Assembly: GCA_040389065.1 (NCBI GenBank)
Contig: JAZKAR010000011.1
Location: forward strand, 102,705-166,704
DNA length: 64,000 nt
Source: JAZKAR01 sp040389065
GTDB taxonomy: Bacteria; Pseudomonadota; Gammaproteobacteria; Burkholderiales; Casimicrobiaceae
Direction: 5' to 3'
Shown: piece by piece, positions 9,158 to 18,312 of the stretch
Numbering within the stretch: position 1 is the stretch's first letter
How the letters are laid out: each line of letters opens with the position of its first letter
Notes under the pieces: model-generated
The model's database searches: none
Told to the model about the DNA's origin: nothing
Seen by the model: only the letters and a program-made list of their open reading frames with translations
Made by a program: the position numbers and the translations under genes

Positions 9158-9349
9158 ATGCACCTCAAATGCCGTTGGAAATGTATGATATTTATATTAA
9201 TTGCACCTTTTACTTTGCAAGGTTGTGTGGGAACATTAGTAGGCGCTGTGGTTGATACCACCATCGAAGTGGTGAAAATTCCTTTTAAAGTGGGTAAGGC
9301 GGCAGTAGATGTAGTGACTGGCGATGATGATAAAAAGAAAGATGACTAA
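9158..9349 (+). CDS. Small lipoprotein, 63 aa
   Basis: The N-terminus has a positively charged start, a hydrophobic stretch and a lipobox LQGC (cysteine at residue 23), which indicates lipid attachment and membrane anchoring. The short mature part contains a VDTTIEVVKIPFKVGKAAVD helix-like stretch and ends in an Asp/Lys-rich tail. It resembles small uncharacterised proteobacterial lipoproteins with a VDTTVEVVK-type motif. An AAGGAG ribosome site precedes the ATG. Its stop overlaps the lipB start by 8 nt, so the two are probably translated together. Function unknown. Confidence 0.85.
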   Translation: MHLKCRWKCMIFILIAPFTLQGCVGTLVGAVVDTTIEVVKIPFKVGKAAVDVVTGDDDKKKDD

Positions 9350-9974
9350 TTCAATTCGAATCATTGATAAAGGTTTATGCGATTATCATGAAACATGGGG
9401 TGCGATGCGGGCATTTACTGACACTCGAACAGAAACTACTGAAGATGAGTGTTGGTGTGTACAGCATTTACCCGTGTATACATTAGGGTTGAATATTCAG
9501 AATGAAAATCGCCCAGCTAATCAATTAGCGGAAGCGATTCCTGTCGTTGAAACAGACCGGGGCGGACAAATCACTTATCATGGGCCGGGTCAACTCATTG
9601 TTTATTTTTTATTAGATTTGCGCCGGCGGCGGCTAGCTGTCAAAGAACTAGTGGCGCGATTAGAACAAGGGGTGCTTGCCTTTTTAAATCAGTATGGTGT
9701 ACAAGGGCATTTAGTTCCTGGCGCGCCTGGAGTTTATGTAAATAATGAAAAGATTGCGTCATTAGGGTTAAAAATAAGGCGCGGATGTACTTATCATGGC
9801 GTTAGTTTGAATGCTGATATGGATTTATCCCCATTTTCATTTATTCATCCATGCGGCTATGAGGGATTAAAAGTAACACAGCTAAAGGATTTGGGTATTT
9901 GTGTTGATCCACTATCAGCATTACATATTCAGTTTTCAGAAACACTAATTCAGGTATTAACAAGCAATGATTAA
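9342..9974 (+). CDS. lipB: Octanoyl-[ACP]:protein N-octanoyltransferase
   Basis: Transfers octanoate from acyl carrier protein to lipoyl domains, the first step of lipoic acid synthesis. The 210-residue product has the RGGQITYHGPGQLIVY motif, the catalytic lysine K137 (NNEKIASLGLK) and the catalytic cysteine C171 (HPCGYEG). I start it at MTNSIRI (9342) rather than six codons upstream, because that fits the family N-terminus and overlaps the lipoprotein stop. It overlaps dcd by 8 nt. No lipA is present nearby, unlike the common lipB-lipA arrangement. Confidence 0.95.
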   Translation: MTNSIRIIDKGLCDYHETWGAMRAFTDTRTETTEDECWCVQHLPVYTLGLNIQNENRPANQLAEAIPVVETDRGGQITYHGPGQLIVYFLLDLRRRRLAVKELVARLEQGVLAFLNQYGVQGHLVPGAPGVYVNNEKIASLGLKIRRGCTYHGVSLNADMDLSPFSFIHPCGYEGLKVTQLKDLGICVDPLSALHIQFSETLIQVLTSND

Positions 9975-10530
9975 AGCAGATAAATGGATTCGCCGCATGG
10001 CAGAAAAATGTAACATGATCGAGCCATTTGAACCAGGGCAGGTGCGAGAAGCAAATTCACAGCGAATCATATCGTATGGTACGTCGAGCTATGGTTATGA
10101 TATTCGTTGTGCAGATGAATTTAAAATTTTTACTAATATAAATAGCACCATTGTTGATCCTAAAAATTTTGATGAAAAAAATTTCGTCAATTTTAAAGGT
10201 GATGTGTGTATTATTCCGCCTAATTCTTTTGCTTTAGCTCGCACGGTAGAGTATTTTCGTATTCCTCGCAATGTGTTGACGATATGCTTAGGAAAAAGCA
10301 CCTACGCGCGATGTGGAATTATTGTGAATGTAACTCCTTTTGAGCCTGAGTGGGAAGGGTATGTCACCCTTGAGTTTTCAAACACTACACCTCTTCCTGC
10401 TAAAATTTATGCTAATGAGGGTGTGGCACAGGTTCTCTTTTTTGAGAGCGATGAAATTTGCGAAACGTCGTATGCAGACCGTAAAGGCAAGTATCAAGGT
10501 CAACAAGGCGTTACGCTGCCCAGAATGTAG
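9967..10530 (+). CDS. dcd: dCTP deaminase
   Basis: Converts dCTP to dUTP, feeding dTTP synthesis. At 187 residues it is close to the usual 188-193. Recognisable features are the SYGYDIRCADEF segment, the substrate-binding GKSTYARCGI and the catalytic glutamate E136 in VTLEFSN. The C-terminus GKYQGQQGVTLPR is also typical. It overlaps lipB by 8 nt and is followed after 52 bp by hslO, so it belongs to the same cluster. Confidence 0.97.
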   Translation: MIKADKWIRRMAEKCNMIEPFEPGQVREANSQRIISYGTSSYGYDIRCADEFKIFTNINSTIVDPKNFDEKNFVNFKGDVCIIPPNSFALARTVEYFRIPRNVLTICLGKSTYARCGIIVNVTPFEPEWEGYVTLEFSNTTPLPAKIYANEGVAQVLFFESDEICETSYADRKGKYQGQQGVTLPRM

Positions 10531-10582
10531 CGGGCACAGTTTCCGTTAGGCTTAAAAAAATAAAATTAGGAGATCATGGTTT

Positions 10583-11521
10583 ATGCCAACCAATTCGCTT
10601 AAAAGCGATCATTTACAGCGCGTGCTATTAAACGATGGCAAGGTAAGAGGACAATACGTTCATTTAGAAGCTACACTAAACGAAGTATTTATGCGGCGTG
10701 AGTATCCTGAGGCACTGATGCCTATTTTGGCTGAGTTAGCGACTGTATCTGTCATGATTGCAGCAGGATTGAAGCGTGGAAGTTTGATTGTACAAATTCA
10801 AGGTGAGGGTGCGTTAAGACTTATGGTGGTTGAGGTGAATGTGGCCTTGCAAGTGAGGGCAACTGCTGAATGGTCACATGAGCTGCATGTAGGCGCTCCT
10901 TTGCAAGATTGGGTAGGGCCAGGTGCGAAATGTGTCATTACCTTAGACCCTCAACAACCTAACTCAAAAATGTATCAAGGTATTGTGCCTGCTGACCAGT
11001 CAACAGTAGCAAAAATGTTAGAGGGCTACTTAGAAAATTCGGCACAATCGCCTACACGCGTATGGTTAGGCAGCGATGGGCGTGCTGGTGCAGGCTTATT
11101 GTTACAAAAGTTACCTGCTGATAGCGGGCGCACTTATGATGAAAGTTTAATTGAGTCTCAAGAGCTTTTTTGGGATCAATCGATCGCTTTAGCTGATACA
11201 GTAACATCTGATGAGTTAATTAAACTTTCTGGACATGAGCTTTTATGGCGCTTGTTTAGCTCAGAAGGTGAAGTAAGAGTGCTCACGCCTCAACCTGTGA
11301 GTTTTTTCTGTAGCTGTAATGAAGAGCGTGTACTGCATACGCTACAAATGTTAGGGCAGGAAGACGTAAAAAATCTTTTTGAAGAGCAAGATGGTGAAAT
11401 TAGTATTGATTGTCAATTTTGTGGCAAGCACTATGTAATAGGAGAACATCATTTTGAGAATTTGTTCAGCCCAGAAGATAATTTAAATGTAAAGTTAGAC
11501 GCTTCAAACGTGCAGCACTAA
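10583..11521 (+). CDS. hslO: Hsp33 redox-regulated chaperone
   Basis: Cytosolic holdase chaperone activated by oxidation. The 312-residue product has the N-terminal Hsp33 core and the C-terminal zinc switch with CSC at 243-245 and CQFC at 277-280, the four cysteines expected to bind zinc in the reduced form. A nearer ATG (in GATCATGG) lies in another frame. The chosen ATG has AGGAG 10 nt upstream. It is followed within 30 nt by the FkbM-type gene. Confidence 0.96.
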   Translation: MPTNSLKSDHLQRVLLNDGKVRGQYVHLEATLNEVFMRREYPEALMPILAELATVSVMIAAGLKRGSLIVQIQGEGALRLMVVEVNVALQVRATAEWSHELHVGAPLQDWVGPGAKCVITLDPQQPNSKMYQGIVPADQSTVAKMLEGYLENSAQSPTRVWLGSDGRAGAGLLLQKLPADSGRTYDESLIESQELFWDQSIALADTVTSDELIKLSGHELLWRLFSSEGEVRVLTPQPVSFFCSCNEERVLHTLQMLGQEDVKNLFEEQDGEISIDCQFCGKHYVIGEHHFENLFSPEDNLNVKLDASNVQH

Positions 11522-11548
11522 GCATTAAAAGTAATGAAGGGAAAAAAG

Positions 11549-12376
11549 ATGCCTCACCCAGCAGAATTGTTAGAGACTAACGGTTTTAATCAATTAGCAA
11601 AAGTGGAAAATGGATATTGTTTATACAATAAAAATGATATCTACGTGGGGCAATCGATTGCAAAGTATGGGGAGTTTAGTAAATTAGAGTTATTTCTCTT
11701 AACGCAGCTTTGTAAACTTGGTGATACCGTTATTGATGTGGGCGCTAATATCGGCGCTCATACAATGGGCTTAGCAAGGCAGGTAGGTGAAAGCGGGTGT
11801 GTATTAGCATTTGAGCCGCAACGCATTGTGTTTCAAGCCCTATGCGCTAATATTGCGTTGAATAGTCTGGAAAATGTAACTTGTTATTGGGCTGCGATGG
11901 GTACAGAAAAGGGATTTATTACTGTTCCTGAGATTGATCCTACCTGTTCTAATAATTTTGGCGGAGTTTCTATTTCGGATGGCGTAACAGGTATTGAAGT
12001 TCCATGCTTCATATTAGATCAGTTTGTAGGCGTGCCTTACATAAGCCTAATAAAAATTGATGTTGAAGGAATGGAGATCGATGTTATCAAGGGCGGTCAG
12101 GAGCTTATAAAGCAGGCTAGACCCTTTTTATATGTTGAGAATGATCGCTTAGAAAAATCAACAGAACTCATGCAAACTATAGCAGAGTTAAATTATGATA
12201 TGTATTGGCATACTCCTCTTCTATATAATTCTGAAAATTTTTATCGCGAGCAAGAGAACAATTACCCAGGCATTGCATCATTTAATATGCTTTGTGTTCC
12301 TAAAGAAAATCCATTGGTTGTTGAGGGGCTAACTAAAATTGAAGATTTTCTATATCATCCTTTAAGGCGCTTATAA
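11549..12376 (+). CDS. FkbM-family methyltransferase
   Basis: SAM-dependent methyltransferase of about 275 residues. The SAM-binding motif is VIDVGANIGAHTMGLA, the second strand is FEPQ, and IKIDVEGMEIDVIKG is the typical FkbM segment. Substrates in this family are often sugars or lipids, and the target here cannot be predicted. An upstream in-frame ATG exists at 11534, but the one at 11549 has GAAGGG at ideal spacing and the first has none. It reads in the same direction as hslO and may be translated from the same mRNA. Confidence 0.85.
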   Translation: MPHPAELLETNGFNQLAKVENGYCLYNKNDIYVGQSIAKYGEFSKLELFLLTQLCKLGDTVIDVGANIGAHTMGLARQVGESGCVLAFEPQRIVFQALCANIALNSLENVTCYWAAMGTEKGFITVPEIDPTCSNNFGGVSISDGVTGIEVPCFILDQFVGVPYISLIKIDVEGMEIDVIKGGQELIKQARPFLYVENDRLEKSTELMQTIAELNYDMYWHTPLLYNSENFYREQENNYPGIASFNMLCVPKENPLVVEGLTKIEDFLYHPLRRL

Positions 12377-12429
12377 AAAAAGATACTTATTTATAAATAC
12401 CAAATTAATATTTACTCTAGTTGTATGTT

Positions 12430-12882
12430 TTATTTATTAGCCACACAATATAATCCGCTGACGATTAAACAAGCCCCTATAACACGCATCGTTGTAATTT
12501 CAACTTTGGGATAACCAACCATGCCAAAGTGATCAAAAAATAAAGAAGAAATAAGCTGCCCTGTAATCACAGATACACTTAATAATAATGCACCCATTTT
12601 AGGTGCTAAATAAATAGATACAGCCACACAAAAAGCACCTAATGCGCCTCCTGTCCATGCCCACCAAGGCAATTTAGATATGCTTGCAATATTAATACTT
12701 CGTGTATCTTGAGTAAATGCTACTATGCCTAATAAAAGTGTGCCTATTAAAAAAGAAACAAATGCTGATTGAACAGGCGAAGCTAATGCAGTTTTAAGGG
12801 TAGTATTAATACCTGATTGCGTAGTTAATGCTATACCAACTATTAGCCCAAAAAAAACTAAATAGTATTCTTGGCTTTTCAT
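12430..12882 (-). CDS. YdcZ-type (DUF606) membrane transporter
   Basis: A 150-residue integral membrane protein with five hydrophobic segments, at about residues 8-26, 37-55, 72-92, 97-112 and 130-147. Length and layout match the DUF606/YdcZ branch of the drug/metabolite transporter superfamily, which often works as a dimer or heterodimer. No partner gene is adjacent. A GAGGT ribosome site lies 6 nt before the ATG. It converges on the FkbM gene. Substrate unknown. Confidence 0.82.
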   Translation of the reverse strand: MKSQEYYLVFFGLIVGIALTTQSGINTTLKTALASPVQSAFVSFLIGTLLLGIVAFTQDTRSINIASISKLPWWAWTGGALGAFCVAVSIYLAPKMGALLLSVSVITGQLISSLFFDHFGMVGYPKVEITTMRVIGACLIVSGLYCVANK

Positions 12883-13233
12883 TTTATACCTCTGTAATTA
12901 TTAGGTTTTCACCAAATATTAATATAAGTATCATTCGTATAGTTTTACCTGTTAAGTCAAAATAAGCTGAATGCTAATTATTAATTGCGATAGTTGATAT
13001 ATTCCTAATGTATATCTGTCACAAGCTTCAGGTGGAAATATATAAAAGCCTTTTGTTCAGGTCTATTAACTGATGAAAAAATAATATTATTGATGCTAAT
13101 TTGAATGTGGAATAATCATTATTGATGTTGAAGCTCTTCTCCCTCTGTAGGAGAATATGAGGGCAGCAATATAATTGTAGCTATAGTTATGATAATTATT
13201 CAACGCAGACTTTAGCAGGTTGGCGTTAATTAA
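12883..13233. other. Intergenic region between two exporters
   Basis: About 350 bp with no supported gene. Around 13138-13166 there is a degenerate copy of a CTCCCTCT/GAGGG inverted repeat that appears in better form at 21903-21944 and 57678-57702. Confidence 0.5.
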
Positions 13234-14550
13234 TTAAATACGTTTATTTTTCAAAAGAAAGCGGCTGCGTTGAATAAGCCGAAGCGTTAAAATAACTGCT
13301 ACACTCATAACGCCTATTGTTAGCCCGCCCCAAAGCCCTGCTAACCCTAATCCAAGATGCGATGCAAAAATAGCTGATAGCGGTAATCCTATACACCAAA
13401 GCCCAAGCGGATGAATAAGAGAGGGGGTAGCAACATCCCCTAAGCCTCTTAAAATACTAAGTACAGTAACTTGAATGGCATCAAATAACTGCATAACTCC
13501 TACAATCGGTAAGGTTATAGCGATCAGTTTTAATACGCTGGGTGAGTGGGTATATGTCATTCCCAATGGTAACGGAATGGTAATAAATAAGATGGCAGGA
13601 AGTAATACGATAACACCGCTGAGAATCACTGCAATTTTAGCGGCGGGTATCCATGATTGCTTCGTGGCACAAAGGTGAGCTACCCGAATGGCGATAGCGA
13701 TACTTAACCCTAGCGGCATGATGAATACTACGGATGACAAATTTTGAATAATGACATGAGCTGCTAACGTGTCTTTATCTAACTGACCTGCTAACAGAAG
13801 TACGCTTTGAAAAACGCCAATTTCAAGCGCCCATTGAAGCCCGACAGGAAGCGTTTTTTGTGTTATTTTCGCGAGTTGTGAAATTGCAAAATGTATAATC
13901 GGAAGCTTTTTAAGCAACGGGTACGCTAAGACGAAAAGCGCTGCAAACATACTATAACTAATGATAACTGTTGACCACGCGATGCCCATTATTCCTAGTG
14001 CAGGTAAACCTGCCCACCCAAACATTAATGCACCATTCGCTAGCGCATTAATAATATTAGTAAGTAATATCACGCAGATGATAGGTTTTATTCGCCCTGT
14101 GCCTTGCAATAAACTTTGAAGTAAATAAAATCCTAAGAATCCGGGTATCGATAAGATCAAAATTCGACAGTATTGCCCTGTTTCGTGAATTAATGACACA
14201 GGTTGGCCTAATAGATATAAACCTTTTTCAGCCCAGTAATACCAACAAGCAATCGGAATAGCTAGAATAGTGAACAACATTACGCTATGTTTAAACGTTT
14301 GAGCAATATCTTTAACATTGTTTTGTGTCCAGGCATAAGCAATAAGAGGAACCATGCCTGCAGCAACACCCTGAGCAATAATAAGTGCTGCAATACGCCA
14401 TGCCTGGGCTAGCCCTACAGCAGCTGTAGCATCTGGGCCTAAATATCCAGATGAAATGGTATCTACGACACCTAGGCTGATGATTCCAATTTGCACAAGC
14501 ACAATAGGCCAAGCAAGTTCAAAAAGGGCATGTATTTCTTTACGAAGCAT
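13234..14550 (-). CDS. MATE-family multidrug/toxin exporter
   Basis: Inner-membrane antiporter of the multidrug and toxic compound extrusion family (NorM type), with about twelve hydrophobic helices in two halves over 438 residues. Conserved-looking parts include ELAWPIVLVQIG near the N-terminus and GLGDVATPSLIHPLGLWCIG in the second half. I choose the start at 14550 (MLRKEIH), because GGAAAGG lies directly upstream. The alternative six codons earlier has no ribosome site. Ion coupling and substrate cannot be told from the sequence. Confidence 0.9.
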   Translation of the reverse strand: MLRKEIHALFELAWPIVLVQIGIISLGVVDTISSGYLGPDATAAVGLAQAWRIAALIIAQGVAAGMVPLIAYAWTQNNVKDIAQTFKHSVMLFTILAIPIACWYYWAEKGLYLLGQPVSLIHETGQYCRILILSIPGFLGFYLLQSLLQGTGRIKPIICVILLTNIINALANGALMFGWAGLPALGIMGIAWSTVIISYSMFAALFVLAYPLLKKLPIIHFAISQLAKITQKTLPVGLQWALEIGVFQSVLLLAGQLDKDTLAAHVIIQNLSSVVFIMPLGLSIAIAIRVAHLCATKQSWIPAAKIAVILSGVIVLLPAILFITIPLPLGMTYTHSPSVLKLIAITLPIVGVMQLFDAIQVTVLSILRGLGDVATPSLIHPLGLWCIGLPLSAIFASHLGLGLAGLWGGLTIGVMSVAVILTLRLIQRSRFLLKNKRI

Positions 14551-14704
14551 GAAGGCCTTTCCGGTCATGCTAATAAGTTGATAGAGCTTAAGCTGATAGA
14601 TGTATTAAAAGGTTATATACATACTGATTTAAAAGCCCTACCTTTATTGCAGCCAGGTAGAAGGTGGTAGGCATTATTCCAGGTATTAAAATTAAAATAT
14701 AAAT

Positions 14705-14801
14705 AGAATTTACGCAGGCAGATTCTCCAAAATATGTTGGCAATTGATCCTTTACACGGTTGCATTGCTATGTCTTGAATGAACCCAACTGCATAACTTC
14801 T
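14705..14801. repeat. Dispersed palindromic repeat, copy 2 (degenerate)
   Basis: Left arm AGAATTTACGCAGG and right arm AACCCAACTGCATAACTTCT match the outer arms of the family. The core is reduced to TTGCATTGCTATG. It lies between the ankyrin gene and the MATE gene, both on the minus strand. Confidence 0.65.
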
Positions 14802-14813
14802 ATCTCTAATAGA

Positions 14814-15485
14814 TTAACTTTCTTCTAAATGAAGTTCTTTAAGTTTTTTTAAAACAGTTGTTTGCTTGTGTTGTGTAGCCCATTGCCAAATGCTGCGCCC
14901 ATCGGCACTTTGATCGGTAGCACTAGCCCCTTGATTAAGTAAAAACAATGCAGCATCAGGTTGGTTCTGGCGTATGGCCATCATTAAGGGTGATATACCA
15001 TTAATACTTCGCTTATCTAAATCAGCGCCATTTTGGATTAAGTATTCAATGACAGGAATAAATCCACCTGATGCCGCATAGCTTAAAGGTGTCCAATCAG
15101 TGGCAGGGTTAATCTGTGCGCCATAGCGATGTAGCAACTTAACCATTTCAAGATGCCCTTGAATTGCTGCAATCATTAAAGGTGTTTCGCCAATGTTGTT
15201 TAAACCATCAACGTTAGCTTTGTATTTAAGAAGTAATCGAGCACTCATGGTGTCATTAAAGCGGGCAGCATAATGCAGAGGGGTTTGGCCTTCTTTATTT
15301 TTTGCATTTGCATTAACACCTGCATCTAGTTGCTCATTTACTTTCTTACTATCGTTACTCTGAATAGCATCAAATAGTTTTGTGCTAGCAGCGCGTGAGT
15401 CAGCCCAGGTTGGAGAAAGCTCGCTGAATAAACAGATTAGAGGAAGTAATAAATATAGATAAGGGGAGCGCGCAAAGATTTTCAT
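14814..15485 (-). CDS. Exported ankyrin-repeat protein
   Basis: The 223-residue product begins with a signal peptide (hydrophobic residues 10-24, likely cleavage after TWA near residue 28). About five ankyrin repeats follow over residues 35-195, recognisable by GQTPLHYAAR, GETPLMIAAIQGH and GISPLMMAI. A periplasmic location is expected. Ankyrin repeats bind proteins, but the partner is unknown. The start overlaps the tatD stop by 4 nt (ATGA), so the two form one unit. A TatD-ankyrin pair is also seen in other betaproteobacteria. Confidence 0.87.
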   Translation of the reverse strand: MKIFARSPYLYLLLPLICLFSELSPTWADSRAASTKLFDAIQSNDSKKVNEQLDAGVNANAKNKEGQTPLHYAARFNDTMSARLLLKYKANVDGLNNIGETPLMIAAIQGHLEMVKLLHRYGAQINPATDWTPLSYAASGGFIPVIEYLIQNGADLDKRSINGISPLMMAIRQNQPDAALFLLNQGASATDQSADGRSIWQWATQHKQTTVLKKLKELHLEES

Positions 15486-16249
15486 GGCGTAATTCCAAAT
15501 AAGCGATAAAAGTTTTCTGTCGTTGCATTTGCTATCGTTTCAAAGCTCTGCTGGCGTAAATCGGCTAATGTTTGTGCTACATGCCGAACGAAAGAAGGTT
15601 CATTTGTTCTTCCGCGAAAAGGAATAGGGGCTAGATAGGGAGAGTCAGTTTCAACTAATATTCTATCTAAAGGTAGCGCTTTAGCTGTTTGTTTTAATTC
15701 TTCAGCTTTCTTAAAGGTAAGAATACCTGAGAATGATATATAAAAACCTAAATCAATAGCAGCTTTGGCCATATCCAGGGTTTCGGTAAAGCAATGTAAA
15801 ACGCCCCCGACGGTTTCAGCACCCTCTTCGCGTAAAATTCGCAGGGTATCTTCCCGTGCTTCCCGCGTATGAACAATCAATGGTTTTTTTACTTGGCGTG
15901 CAGCGCGAATATGGGTGCGAAAACGTTCTCTTTGCCATTCTAGATCACCTGTTAATCTAAAGTAATCTAATCCAGTTTCGCCAATTGCAATGACTTTAGG
16001 GCGTGCAGCAAGGCTAACAAGCCGTTCAACACTAGGTTCTTCAACATCTTGGTAATCAGGGTGTACGCCAACGCTAGCGTAAAGTTGTGGGTGTTGCTCG
16101 GCAAGGGCAAGCACATTCTCAACGGCTTCAAGATTCACACTAATACAAAGTGCACGTTCGATATGATGTTCTTGCATGCGCTCAAGAATACCTGACAAGT
16201 CTTTAGTAAGTTCTGGAAAATCTAAATGACAATGGGAATCGACTAGCAT
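15482..16249 (-). CDS. TatD-family metal-dependent DNase/hydrolase
   Basis: TIM-barrel hydrolase of 255 residues. Metal ligands are visible in DSHCHLDFPE (start), GETGLDYF, HTREARED, HCFTET and ETDSPYLAP. Family members are 3'-5' exonucleases linked to DNA repair and quality control. It corresponds to the TatD/YcfH group, and which paralogue it is remains uncertain. It is followed by the ankyrin gene with a 4-nt overlap. The holB/pilZ genes that often precede this gene in relatives are absent here. Confidence 0.92.
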   Translation of the reverse strand: MLVDSHCHLDFPELTKDLSGILERMQEHHIERALCISVNLEAVENVLALAEQHPQLYASVGVHPDYQDVEEPSVERLVSLAARPKVIAIGETGLDYFRLTGDLEWQRERFRTHIRAARQVKKPLIVHTREAREDTLRILREEGAETVGGVLHCFTETLDMAKAAIDLGFYISFSGILTFKKAEELKQTAKALPLDRILVETDSPYLAPIPFRGRTNEPSFVRHVAQTLADLRQQSFETIANATTENFYRLFGITP

Positions 16250-16428
16250 ATTTATCCGAGAGTAATGAGTAGTTTCAAGTCTTCAGGATAGCGAAATATT
16301 AAGGTTTTAGGGAGATTTTATTACGGGGAAGGTATGGTAATTCAGCAGCTAACAAAATCATCAGTTGAGTTAGAAGTAAAAAGAAAGAAAATGCTACTAG
16401 TGAGGAATAGTTTTACGCCATTTTAAAT

Positions 16429-16653
16429 GGGTGTATTCAATATTTTATAGAGTTAGAAGTTACGCAGTAAAGTTCGCTTTCAGCGTATTGATAACTTACT
16501 TTACTTCTTGCCCTGTTTACGTTTCCACGTCAGAACTTAACCGCGTAAGTTATGCTGGCTAACTTAATAAAAGTAACAACCATTAAAAGAAAAGAGTCTT
16601 TGGTTGAAAACTTTTTTAATGTAGTTGCCCTTAAACACAGATTGAATACACCC
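16429..16653. repeat. MITE-like segment bounded by 13-bp inverted repeats
   Basis: GGGTGTATTCAAT at 16429-16441 is exactly inverted at 16641-16653. The 225-bp segment codes for nothing visible and shows no obvious target-site duplication. Inside it are arms of the dispersed palindromic repeat. It could be a miniature transposable element or a chance nesting of inverted repeats. Confidence 0.45.
16453..16556. repeat. Dispersed palindromic repeat, copy 3 (divergent)
   Basis: The outer arms are recognisable (TTAGAAGTTACGCAGTAAAG and GAACTTAACCGCGTAAGTT), but the shared core has diverged. It lies between tatD and a small unknown gene. Confidence 0.55.
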
Positions 16654-16672
16654 TTATATACATAGAGATAGA

Positions 16673-16873
16673 TTAAAACTCATTATCTTTTATAAAACTA
16701 CTATCCTGATAAAAATTCATATCGTCTTCAAAGGTTTTACTTGCGTAGCTAAAATTGTCTGCATAATATCGGTCTGTTTCGGTAGCATTAGATTTGTCAT
16801 GAAAAAAATCATTAAATATTTGTTTAAAGTATGATTTTTCTGATAGTTCATCAAAATAAGATTTTGTAGTCAT
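16673..16873 (-). CDS. Small hypothetical protein, 66 aa
   Basis: Not recognised. The start at 16873 (MTTKSYFDE) is chosen because AAAAGGGG lies 6 nt upstream. A longer frame begins six codons earlier but would contain that ribosome site. The product is acidic and unusually rich in Asp, Phe, Tyr, Ser and Asn (FNDFFHDKSN, DDMNFYQDSS), with no membrane segment. It stands alone between repeat-bearing DNA and the ElaA-type gene. Confidence 0.6.
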   Translation of the reverse strand: MTTKSYFDELSEKSYFKQIFNDFFHDKSNATETDRYYADNFSYASKTFEDDMNFYQDSSFIKDNEF

Positions 16874-17026
16874 AAGATACCCCTTTTTCATTTTTTTATG
16901 AGAAAGTTAATAAACTTTTCATGCCCCAACATGAAGGTATCAAATGGTTTTAAGGGAATCAATACGTGTTTAAAGAAGAGTGTTAAAATTTTGTTTATTA
17001 TCAATAGATAATAGTTAATAAAAAAA

Positions 17027-17488
17027 TTAATAAGTTCTTAGCATATCAATATGAGGAATATTATCTTCTAAATAGGGGGAAGAAACCGTTTTAAAATCAA
17101 ACGATTCATAGAATTTTTTTAAATAAGCTTGAGCGCTGATACGTAGCGAAAAATTCGGATGAAATTGATTGCAATAATAAATTCCCTGTTCCATTAATAA
17201 TTTACCTAGCCCACGATTGCGATACTTTTGTGGTGTCAAAATACGGCCTAATGAAGGTTCGCTATAGCGTGTATTGGGAGGCAAAATACGCAAATAAGCA
17301 AGAATTTCGTCGGAGTGAGAGGTCGGGTAACCGATAAGATGCAAGGCTTGATAATCAAGCGTATCGATATCTGGATAGGCGCAGTGTTGCTCAACAATAA
17401 AAACAGCTTGGCGCTCTAGCAAAATGCGGTAAAGCGTTGAGGTAGAAAGTTCTGAAAATGAAGCAAGTTGCCAGTGCGGAGTGAACAT
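17027..17488 (-). CDS. elaA: ElaA-type GNAT N-acetyltransferase
   Basis: A 153-residue acetyltransferase of the GNAT fold. The opening with FSELSTSTLYRILLERQAVF and VEQHCAYPDIDTLD matches ElaA-type proteins. The acetyl-CoA-binding loop appears as PQKYRNRGLGKLLMEQG. The physiological substrate of ElaA is not established. The gene is monocistronic by context: a hairpin lies upstream, and AT-rich DNA and a small unknown gene lie downstream. Confidence 0.87.
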   Translation of the reverse strand: MFTPHWQLASFSELSTSTLYRILLERQAVFIVEQHCAYPDIDTLDYQALHLIGYPTSHSDEILAYLRILPPNTRYSEPSLGRILTPQKYRNRGLGKLLMEQGIYYCNQFHPNFSLRISAQAYLKKFYESFDFKTVSSPYLEDNIPHIDMLRTY

Positions 17489-17527
17489 AAAATGATTTTA
17501 GACAATGCAATGTATAAGTAAGGTAGC

Positions 17528-17573
17528 CATCTCTAAAAACGCAGGGTACTTTTAAATGTAGTTTTTAGAGATG
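17528..17573 (-). terminator. 13-bp stem hairpin downstream of dps
   Basis: CATCTCTAAAAAC and its exact complement flank a 20-nt loop, starting 36 nt beyond the dps stop. No T-run follows on the minus strand. It probably separates dps from elaA. Confidence 0.5.
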
Positions 17574-17608
17574 TGTTTATCAGCATCTTGAAGAGGGCTA
17601 CATACTGC

Positions 17609-18073
17609 TTATTTTTCTAATAAACTTCTTAACATCCATGCAGTTTTCTCATGAAGCTGTATGCGCTGTGTGAGTAAGTCGGCAGTTGCTTCGTCTGCGG
17701 CACGTTCAGCAGCAGGATAAAGCGAGCGAGCTGTACGAATAACACTTTCATGCCCGTTTACTAAGTCTTCAATCATGCCTTGTGCCTTAGGCAGTGCTTC
17801 AGATTCTTTAATTGAGCTTAATTGCGCAAATTCTTTATAAGTGCCAGGCGCAAAACAACCTAATGCCCGAATACGTTCTGCGATTGCATCTACCGCAAGA
17901 GCCAGTTCATTGTATTGAGTTTCAAACATAAGGTGCAGCGTTTGAAACATGGGGCCTGTAACATTCCAATGATAATTATGTGTTTTTAAATATAATGTGT
18001 AAGTGTCAGCTAGTAATCTTGAAACACCCTGGGCAATTTCTTCCCGGTCTTTTTGATTGATTCCAATATCCAT
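17609..18073 (-). CDS. dps: Dps-family ferritin-like protein
   Basis: A 154-residue four-helix protein of the DNA-starvation/mini-ferritin family. It stores iron using peroxide and can protect DNA. The ferroxidase region is visible in THNYHWNVTGPMF (His) and FETQYNELALAVDAIAER (Asp and Glu). There is no long Lys-rich N-terminal tail, so DNA binding is uncertain. GAAGGTGTCTC precedes the ATG. Palindromic-repeat DNA separates it from the divergent mgtA gene. Confidence 0.93.
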   Translation of the reverse strand: MDIGINQKDREEIAQGVSRLLADTYTLYLKTHNYHWNVTGPMFQTLHLMFETQYNELALAVDAIAERIRALGCFAPGTYKEFAQLSSIKESEALPKAQGMIEDLVNGHESVIRTARSLYPAAERAADEATADLLTQRIQLHEKTAWMLRSLLEK

Positions 18074-18312
18074 GAGACACCTTCCTTTACGTTAGATGAA
18101 AACATTAAGTAGCTAGCTATCGTATAGTTTATGCTAAAAAAACCAAAAAAATAATAATTTTTATGTGAAGTGGAATGGTTAAGCAACGATTTTATGCCAA
18201 CGTATAACATCAATACGCTAATTTTTACTGGGCTAATGTTCAGCAGAATACCTGTGCAATAATTGAGTATTTTTGAAAGCCACATTAAAAGAAGAAAAGA
18301 TAATTTAAATAT

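Larger units (their letters stand above)
16250..16672. other. Repeat-bearing intergenic region
   Basis: About 420 bp without a supported gene. It carries a pair of 13-bp inverted repeats 225 bp apart (16429-16653) and, inside them, a divergent copy of the dispersed palindromic repeat. Confidence 0.6.
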
